Shown: piece after piece, positions 47,584-54,016 of the stretch
How the letters are laid out: each line of letters begins with the position of its first letter
Numbering within the stretch: position 1 is the stretch's first letter
Assembly (NCBI RefSeq): GCF_000382165.1
Contig: NZ_KB907728.1
Coordinates: 1-54,016 of the forward strand
Length of the DNA: 54,016 bases
From: Arsukibacterium perlucidum DSM 18276
Lineage (GTDB): Bacteria; Pseudomonadota; Gammaproteobacteria; Enterobacterales; Alteromonadaceae
Direction: 5' to 3'
Made by a program: the position numbers and the translations under genes
Notes under the pieces: model-generated
Databases searched by the model: none
What the model saw: only the letters and a program-made list of their open reading frames with translations
What the model was told of the DNA's origin: nothing

Positions 47584-48093
47584 ATGACAAAGAAATTGAA
47601 TAACGGCTTTACCTTAATAGAACTGATCATAGTGATTGTTATTCTGGGCGTGTTAGCGGTAGTGTCTGCTCCGCGTTTTATTAACCTTAGCTCAGATAGC
47701 AATGAGGCTGTACTGGAAGGGTTGGGTGGTGCGATGCTGGATGCTGCTAATCTGGTTTACGCTAAAGCCATTATTCAGAATGTACAGGCTGATGCAACGG
47801 CAAATGTTGATTTAGACGGTGACGGCGCTGACGATATTGCCACCGTATTTGGCTATCCCAGTGGTAACAGAACGACCGGTGTTTCTAATGCACTCGAGCT
47901 TGGTGATGACTGGGCTTATTCTGATATTTTTCCCGGTGTCGCATTACATGTTACCCGCGCCTCGTTGGCGGGCTTCAGCGGCGTAACTAATAATAATATC
48001 CCGATAACCCGAACCGCGTGTTTTCTGACCTATCGGCCACCAGGCAGCGCAGGATTAGAGCCAACAATAACTTATACAACCAGTGGCTGCTAA
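47584..48093 (+). CDS. type IV prepilin-like protein (MSHA/GspG type)
   Basis: A 169-residue pseudopilin. The short leader MTKKLNNG ends at Gly8, and the mature part starts FTLIELIIVIVILGV with Glu at +5, the prepilin peptidase signature and first helix. A D-rich loop (DLDGDGADD) near 75 could bind calcium, and two Cys near the end may form the D-loop disulfide. ATG 47584 gives the standard leader; the open frame to 47512 is too long. No other pilus or secretion genes are nearby, so it is an orphan using a system encoded elsewhere. Confidence 0.85.
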   Translation: MTKKLNNGFTLIELIIVIVILGVLAVVSAPRFINLSSDSNEAVLEGLGGAMLDAANLVYAKAIIQNVQADATANVDLDGDGADDIATVFGYPSGNRTTGVSNALELGDDWAYSDIFPGVALHVTRASLAGFSGVTNNNIPITRTACFLTYRPPGSAGLEPTITYTTSGC

Positions 48094-48109
48094 TTAAAAA
48101 ATACATATT

Positions 48110-48156
48110 AAAAGCGTTTGTACTTTTGCTATTTAGTAAAGTTAAGGCGCTTTTTT
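48110..48156 (+). terminator. terminator after the prepilin gene
   Basis: AAAAGCG pairs with CGCTTTT and an inner ACTTT pairs with AAAGT; a run of six T ends the arm. Confidence 0.65.
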
Positions 48157-48251
48157 ATTGGCTTATTCAAATTGTGTGGTAGCTTAACTTTTACAATAAG
48201 AGCCATACCCAAAATCATTGAAAGATGAGGGGTATTCAACAGGGACCTACC

Positions 48252-48695
48252 ATGAAAACCAGCTTACTGCTTGCTACGCTAGTATTAACATCAGCGTTAC
48301 TTACCCCAACTTTTGCTATCGCTGATGACAAAGCCGAACTTACTGCACTGCTTAGCGAGTTTTTAGACGGCGCCACCCGTAATGATCCGGCTATTCATAA
48401 TAAATACTGGGCTGACGAGCTGATATACACCAGCTCCGCCGGCACCCGCTTTGGTAAAGCTGAGCTGATGCAATCCGTAAACAGCCGTGGCGAGCTAAAA
48501 GCAGATGAAATAGGCATGCGCTACAGCAGCGAAGATGTGCAAATTCTGCAATACGGCGACACTGCCGTAGTCGCTTTTACCCTGGTAGCCACCTCAGACA
48601 CCGAAACGCTGCGCTTTTTAAACAGCGGTACTTTTATCCGCAAAAATGGTAACTGGCAGGCAGTGAATTGGCAGGCGACCAGGAAAGCGGAATAG
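48252..48695 (+). CDS. exported SnoaL/DUF4440-like protein
   Basis: A 147-residue protein with a signal peptide (cut near Ala-Asp-Asp, residue 25). It is followed by one NTF2-like cone fold (LLSEFLDGATRNDP, then IYTSSAGTRFGKAEL, then the strands ending GNWQAVNWQATR). Such domains are often small-molecule isomerases or binding proteins; no catalytic residue set stands out here. Start 48252 has AGGG seven bases before it. The YCII gene starts two bases after its stop, so they are co-translated. Confidence 0.8.
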   Translation: MKTSLLLATLVLTSALLTPTFAIADDKAELTALLSEFLDGATRNDPAIHNKYWADELIYTSSAGTRFGKAELMQSVNSRGELKADEIGMRYSSEDVQILQYGDTAVVAFTLVATSDTETLRFLNSGTFIRKNGNWQAVNWQATRKAE

Positions 48696-48697
48696 TA

Positions 48698-49000
48698 ATG
48701 AACCACTATTTATTGATATACCACACCGCTGCCGATTATCTGCAACGCCGAGCAGAATTTCGCTCCGCCCATCTGGCACTGGCATGGCAAGCCGCTGAAC
48801 GCGGCGAGCTATTACTTGGTGGCGCCGTGGGTGACCCAGCAGACAGCGCACTACTGCTGTTTCGTTGCGACAATGCCGATATTCCGGCCGCGTTTGCTAA
48901 AGCTGACCCTTACGTAGTAAACGGCCTGGTAAAAAGCTGGCAGGTTAAACCCTGGCATACGGTAGTAGGTGAGGGCGCGGCCAACCCGGTAACAACATAG
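48698..49000 (+). CDS. YCII-domain protein
   Basis: A 100-residue YciI-like protein of the dimeric alpha-beta barrel class. The features are the opening strand NHYLLIYHTA, R-x-x-HL in FRSAHLALAWQ with the conserved His, and the ADPYVVNGLV segment. Function in the family is mostly unknown. ATG 48698 is chosen over 48668 because the domain begins there; a GGAAAG site lies in the end of the preceding gene. Confidence 0.82.
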   Translation: MNHYLLIYHTAADYLQRRAEFRSAHLALAWQAAERGELLLGGAVGDPADSALLLFRCDNADIPAAFAKADPYVVNGLVKSWQVKPWHTVVGEGAANPVTT

Positions 49001-49214
49001 GCAGCGAGCCAGTGCCAGTGGCAAAATAGCATTACGTAGCGCGGTTGAAGCAATGTGCTGTTCACTCTGTTAAAGGAATGCAGCTGTGCTTCGGCTAGTT
49101 TATCGCCAGCAATAAAATAAGGTTCAGAAAAGGCTGCTCAGTGCCAATAATTGACGTTGCTCCTCTCGCTAGGTAATCTGCTTTTAAACGACCAATCACC
49201 TAAAAAATTATAAA

Positions 49215-49670
49215 ATGGAATTTGAACTTCGAGAATTGGGTCAGACTACGGGTAAGAAAGTAATAAAAATCCTATTGGCGAATGTTGTCATATGGGCCAC
49301 TACATATCTTGGTTACAAATACTTGCCAGACATTCTTAACTTAGATTTACAAAGCTCCGGTAAATTGATTGCCATTATAGCTATGGGGCCAGCAATAGCG
49401 TTGGTAAGCACTATACAAATCGGAGTCAGGCAACAACGCCTTTTTGCTGCTGGCGCCGCTGGTATTAAATTTGGTGACCCGGCATCAGGCATTCAGTCCT
49501 ATTCATGGGCCGACATAGCTTGTTTTAACTTATCGCCTGACACGAAAGTACTCAAATTCGCTGCGGATAGCATGGATATAGCAGAGACTATCCCGCTAAA
49601 AAAATTCGGAATTAATGAACAGCAATTTAATAGGCTTTTTGAGTTATCTACTACTTTCTTAAGGAAATAA
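49215..49670 (+). CDS. hypothetical two-span membrane protein
   Basis: A 151-residue protein of unknown family. Two hydrophobic segments at about 17-36 and 48-66 form a membrane hairpin; the remaining 80 residues are soluble and cytoplasmic, with a beta-rich look (GIKFGDPASGIQSYSWADIACF) like small PH-type domains. No clear ribosome site precedes the ATG. The 214-base gap upstream shows nothing I can name. It ends just before the IS1182 element. Confidence 0.55.
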   Translation: MEFELRELGQTTGKKVIKILLANVVIWATTYLGYKYLPDILNLDLQSSGKLIAIIAMGPAIALVSTIQIGVRQQRLFAAGAAGIKFGDPASGIQSYSWADIACFNLSPDTKVLKFAADSMDIAETIPLKKFGINEQQFNRLFELSTTFLRK

Positions 49671-49689
49671 TGTATTGCCGGTTAGTGCC

Positions 49690-51451
49690 CAGGCTGTGTA
49701 AAAACTCGTTTTTTGTAGCATCTCAGTATTATCCCAGGCCTGTGATGTAAGAATTTCTCTGGTGTTGACCGCATACACTCTGATTTGTTTTCTGTCGGTT
49801 TGGGGGCTTTAAAAGCGGGGGCATTCGGTGCTATCGCATGGTTTTCAGTGGGCTAAAGTGCCTATAGCCGCTAGCCCCAGTGCTCTTGCAGCTTACTGGC
49901 TAGTCCTTCAGTACCCCAGATTGATATCATCCGTTTCAGGTTATAGGCCAGTACATGTAGACTGATTTCGGTGCTGACGTTTTTAAATCGTCGCATCAGG
50001 AAGTGAGTCGCACCCATCCACATTTTAATTGTTCCAAACGGATGCTCTACCGTTTGCTTTCGGATAACTGCTGTTTGTGGTGATGCATCAAGCCTGGACT
50101 GCATGTCTTCCATTTCAGCTTCATGAACCCAGCGCCGGATACGTCTGGGATCACGTTTTGATGTGGTACATTTTGATCGTTGGCTGCAATCACGACATGC
50201 GATACAGTTAAAGTACATTTGTAGCTCTAAACCATCCTCAACTACCGTAAATCTATTCTGAAGCTCGCTGCCAGCCGGACAAATATAGACATCCTTTTCT
50301 CGGTCATACTTGAACAAGGAACGGTTAAAAAGGCCTTTACGGTCAGCGCCGGAGGTATCACCTTTTGGCACCAGGGCTGTGGCTCCTAAGTCTTGAGCTG
50401 CTTTAATATCACTCCGGCTGTAATAGCCTTTGTCAGCCAGTACGGTAATATCGGCCTTGCCAACAGCATCTTGCGCCAATTTCGTTACCGCCGTTAGTTG
50501 TCCACGGTCAGGTGTATTTGTCACTTCATGGGCAACAATCAGATGATGCTTAGCATCCACGGCGGTCTGAACGTTATAGCTAACCTGACGGTTAACATTG
50601 TTTATCTTCATCAACCGCGAATCTGGGTCTGTTAGTGATAACTGCTTATCAGGGTGTTGTTCCACTTCCTGCTGGACTTGCTTTAGCTCTTCTAAACGCC
50701 TTTGGAGCCATGCCAGTTTAGTCGCTGTTAAATCTGCTTTTGCTTCAAGCTCTGCGCTCTTGTCGGCATCATCGAGCTTATTCAAATATAAGCTGATACT
50801 TTTCTCAACTCTTTCGATGTGGCCTTTAACTTTGCTGGGGGTATAGTTATTAGATTTACTGTTTACCGCTTTGAACTTGCTGCCGTCGATGGCAACAAGC
50901 ACATCCGTGAACATTTGCATCTGCCGACACAGGTCGATAAAAGCCCGGCAAGCATTCTTGATACCGTTACCGTTATTTTTCCTGAAGTCTGCGATGGTTT
51001 TAAAGTCAGGTGTTAACCGCTCAAGTAACCACATCAGCTCAACGTTGCGATGCGTTTCTTTCTCTAACCTGCGGGAGGATTGGATGCGGTTGAGGTATCC
51101 ATAAATGTACAGTTTCAGCATGGTAGCCGGATGATATCCGGGACGTCCTGTCTGTTTTGCGCTAACTCTCTCGAAGCCAAGAGTGTCAAGTTGTAGTCCA
51201 TCAACAAAGATATCGACTACTCGGACAGGGTTATCCTCAGTAACGAAGTCATCCAGCGCTTCAGGGAGCAAGGTTACTTGATGTCTGCCTTGGCCTTTAA
51301 TATGGTGGGTCATATCAGCACACTTTGTTCTAATTCGTATGCTATTAATTTTAGTAAAGTGGCAGCTAACTGCGCTGATTTATCAAGAATGATTGATCAT
51401 ATAAATCTGTTGCTTAGACCAAAAGGTGATCAGCAGTTTTCACACAGCCTG
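49690..51451 (-). mobile_element. IS1182-family insertion sequence, complete
   Basis: The element spans 1762 bases. The ends read CAGGCTGTGT-A-AAAACT on the left and, reversed, CAGGCTGTGT-G-AAAACT on the right. TGCC flanks both ends (49686-49689 and 51452-51455), consistent with a four-base target duplication. A single intact transposase gene is inside. Joining the flanks restores a hairpin, TAGTGCC with GGCACTA, so the insertion split a stem-loop after the gene at 49215. Confidence 0.85.
49871..51313 (-). CDS. IS1182 family transposase
   Basis: A 480-residue DDE transposase. The N-terminal domain has the IS1182 look (LLPEALDDFVTEDNPVRVVD, then QTGRPGYHPATMLKLYIYGY). Catalytic acids are visible in AIDGSKFKAVN, LADKGYYSRSD and VEHPFGTIKMWMG. 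A C-rich segment (CIACRDCSQRSKC) lies before the last acid. The frame is intact, so the element may be active. Confidence 0.93.
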   Translation of the reverse strand: MTHHIKGQGRHQVTLLPEALDDFVTEDNPVRVVDIFVDGLQLDTLGFERVSAKQTGRPGYHPATMLKLYIYGYLNRIQSSRRLEKETHRNVELMWLLERLTPDFKTIADFRKNNGNGIKNACRAFIDLCRQMQMFTDVLVAIDGSKFKAVNSKSNNYTPSKVKGHIERVEKSISLYLNKLDDADKSAELEAKADLTATKLAWLQRRLEELKQVQQEVEQHPDKQLSLTDPDSRLMKINNVNRQVSYNVQTAVDAKHHLIVAHEVTNTPDRGQLTAVTKLAQDAVGKADITVLADKGYYSRSDIKAAQDLGATALVPKGDTSGADRKGLFNRSLFKYDREKDVYICPAGSELQNRFTVVEDGLELQMYFNCIACRDCSQRSKCTTSKRDPRRIRRWVHEAEMEDMQSRLDASPQTAVIRKQTVEHPFGTIKMWMGATHFLMRRFKNVSTEISLHVLAYNLKRMISIWGTEGLASKLQEHWG

Positions 51452-51625
51452 TGCCAATAGCAGACGTTTGGGCACTATAAAAATATCATGTCCGCATCAG
51501 AGCATCGCCACCTTTTATTAGACGGCTTAATCCGTATTTGAAGAAAATGCAAATACCAATTGTACCTATAACCTATTGTCTGTTATGAAAAAGCGATGTA
51601 GTGTTCTACACATTATATTTACGAA

Positions 51626-51663
51626 GGCGGAAAAATCCGTGTTTAAATACGGAGCTTTCCGCC
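51626..51663 (+). other. nested hairpin upstream of the HNH gene
   Basis: GGCGGAAA pairs with TTTCCGCC, with an inner TCCGT/ACGGA stem around an AT-rich loop. It ends 31 bases before the HNH start and could be a leader structure or the terminator of a lost upstream gene; there is no T run. The rest of 51456-51694 shows no gene I can support. Confidence 0.45.
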
Positions 51664-51694
51664 GAATAAGCATTCAACTCAGATCGAGGATTAA

Positions 51695-52555
51695 ATGGAT
51701 ATAGAGTTCTTGAAACCATCGGATCGTCTTAGGGTTATGGATCTAGTTGAATCTACTGGAATAGATGTTAGCGACTGGGCAAACTTTAAGGGTGGAGTGG
51801 AGAAAGCCGCATCGAATCCAAAGTATTGCTATGAATGGTCATACGAGGATCACAGTAAGCAAGTCATTGTTCTTAATCTTTGGTATGAAAACCTGTCAGT
51901 ACAAGATGGCGAGATTGTTCAAAAACTTAACTTAAGAGATATAGCAAAAAACGCTGCGAGTTCACCTCAGTCTCGCCGCGCAACAAAGATGGATTTTTCT
52001 CTACAAAAAGCAGCTCGGCTTAATTGGCTTGTAAGAGTAATAATTTGTGATGGTGGAAGAAGAGATTCAAATGCTACTAAGTCGAGTGCAGATAGACGAC
52101 TTCTTGATGGCGAGAAATGGTATGTAAAGAGCTATACAGATTCCGGTGATTGTGTTCTTGTTCGCGGTGAACCAACCGAATTGTTCATTGATCAATTCAG
52201 TATAGAAGGTGTACCTGCTGGCGAAGCGAAGAAAAGAGAATCAATGACGTCAGTTTATGAACGCAGCCCGCAGGTTAGAAGTTATATTTTGAAGAGATCG
52301 GGCGGATTCTGTGAGTGGTGTGGTCAAGAAGGATTTAAAACCTTATCAGGCTCCGTATATTTGGAAACTCACCATATTCAACCGCTATCAGATAATGGCA
52401 GTGATACAGTTGATAACGTAGTAGCCTTATGCCCAAACCACCATCGAGAGGCACACTTTGGAGAGAGTGCAGTTCAATTCCGAAAAGAGCTAGCTGAGCG
52501 AGTGGAAAAGCTGAACAAGTCAATACAGCCGACCAATAACGCGTCGGCTGATTGA
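51695..52555 (+). CDS. HNH endonuclease with uncharacterised N-terminal domain
   Basis: A 286-residue protein. The C-terminal HNH nuclease (about 193-260) is complete: GGFCEWCGQEGF with a zinc Cys pair, then LETHHIQPLSDNGSD with the HH catalytic pair, then NVVALCPNHHREAH. The N-terminal 150 residues, rich in aromatic and charged residues, are not a domain I know; similar layouts (McrA or restriction-like) use that part to read modified DNA. GAGGA just before ATG 51695 sets the start. Codon use is AT-richer than the chromosomal genes. An attC-like hairpin overlaps its 3' end. Defence or mobile-cassette cargo is plausible but not shown. Confidence 0.85.
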   Translation: MDIEFLKPSDRLRVMDLVESTGIDVSDWANFKGGVEKAASNPKYCYEWSYEDHSKQVIVLNLWYENLSVQDGEIVQKLNLRDIAKNAASSPQSRRATKMDFSLQKAARLNWLVRVIICDGGRRDSNATKSSADRRLLDGEKWYVKSYTDSGDCVLVRGEPTELFIDQFSIEGVPAGEAKKRESMTSVYERSPQVRSYILKRSGGFCEWCGQEGFKTLSGSVYLETHHIQPLSDNGSDTVDNVVALCPNHHREAHFGESAVQFRKELAERVEKLNKSIQPTNNASAD

Positions 52556-52561
52556 GACGTT
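52514..52561 (+). other. attC-like hairpin over the end of the HNH gene
   Basis: Reading 5' to 3': AAC, three unpaired bases, TCAAT, one extra A, CAGCCGAC, a nine-base loop, GTCGGCTG, ATTGA, three unpaired bases, GTT. The order of outer AAC/GTT boxes, an unpaired spacer, a second box and one extrahelical base matches integron cassette recombination sites. The outer boxes match the 7-base consensus only partly (GCTGAAC and GTTACAA), so this is tentative. Confidence 0.35.
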
Positions 52562-52580
52562 ACAATATCAAGGATATTTC

Positions 52581-52757
52581 ATGGATAAATTGAAGCGATA
52601 CGAGTTAATCAATCAACTTCTTATTCTGGAGAAGCTTTATCCTGAAGAAGCAGATTATTACGCAAAGAATAGAAAGGCACTCGAAAACGGGTATGAGCTT
52701 CACTACTCTTGGCTGACCGAGAATATCAGTGATGGTCTCTCCGAAGAGGAATGCAAG
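52581..52757 (+). pseudogene. YfbU-domain protein, truncated by an IS3-family element
   Basis: AAGGA precedes ATG 52581. The 59 native codons match the start of YfbU-domain proteins (RYELINQLLILEKLYPEEADYYAKNRKALENGYEL, then GLSEEECK, described in parts). The IS911-like element then replaces the rest, and the frame ends ten codons into it. YfbU domains are about 100 residues or more, so half is missing. The role of the family is not well known. Confidence 0.75.
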
Positions 52758-52818
52758 TGTAGTGGCACACTAAATTTGGCCACCTGATTAGAGGTGTTAT
52801 CATACACCTCATAGATGA

Positions 52819-54008
<1,190 letters not shown>

Positions 54009-54016
54009 CCACTACA

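Noticed and set aside
49001..49214. Possible small gene or RNA in the gap before the membrane protein
   Set aside because: No ribosome site with an open frame, no strong hairpin and no promoter that I could support.
51626..51694. Second attC site upstream of the HNH gene
   Set aside because: There is a good hairpin but no matching AAC/GTT outer boxes in the right order around it.

Overview
The window reads as a chromosomal contig from a marine or aquatic gammaproteobacterium of the Alteromonadales type (Rheinheimera, Arsukibacterium or Alishewanella-like). This rests on protein similarity I recognise by eye: an E. coli-like RlmC, YqaA, YgiQ and PBP1C, an imuA-imuB-dnaE2 cassette with a LexA box, and a Shewanella-style liu leucine-degradation operon. 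No search was run. The contig begins inside an IS4-like transposase gene and its last base is the right inverted repeat of an IS3-family element, so both ends are probably assembly breaks at repeats.

Layout. 1-3.56 kb: an AT-rich islet between two inverted copies of an IS4-like end. It holds gene scars, a tiny acidic ORF, a multi-pass membrane sensor without a kinase, and an N-acetylmuramoyl-L-alanine amidase. 3.7-17.6 kb: ygiQ, a pair of M16 peptidases (one catalytic, one lipoprotein lacking the zinc motif), a giant alpha-2-macroglobulin with an intact thioester, and PBP1C. 17.6-18.0 kb: an amidohydrolase relic. 18-25.5 kb: rlmC, the SOS mutasome imuA-imuB-dnaE2, yqaA and a DUF2750 gene. 25.5-29.7 kb: ldhA, glutathione peroxidase, a beta-hydroxyacid dehydrogenase and an exported leucyl aminopeptidase.

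29.8-47.4 kb: a divergent branched-chain amino acid block. Leftward runs liuR-liuA-liuB-liuC-liuD-mvaB(liuE)-scoA-scoB, leading from isovaleryl-CoA to acetoacetate and acetoacetyl-CoA. Rightward runs thiolase-mmsA-acyl-CoA dehydrogenase-enoyl-CoA hydratase-3-hydroxyisobutyryl-CoA hydrolase-mmsB-SDR, the valine branch plus the thiolase that finishes leucine breakdown. The two arms share a promoter region with two related LiuR-like sites. Five gaps in these two arms carry eight copies of a structured palindromic element: three gaps hold head-to-head pairs and two hold single copies. I saw none elsewhere in the window. The stems change in step between copies, which makes this the most interesting signal here.

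47.5-54 kb: an accessory tail. It holds a lone type IV prepilin, a SnoaL-like exported protein, a YCII protein, a small membrane protein, an IS1182 element inserted in a hairpin, an HNH endonuclease with an attC-like hairpin over its 3' end, a YfbU-domain gene cut by an IS911-like element, and that element itself.

Stretches over 300 bases without a gene: 3300-3722 (IS4 remnant, then the ygiQ promoter), 17572-17999 (amidohydrolase relic), 31222-31529 and 35257-35606 (paired repeat elements), and 51314-51694 (right end of IS1182, then a hairpin with no gene I can support).
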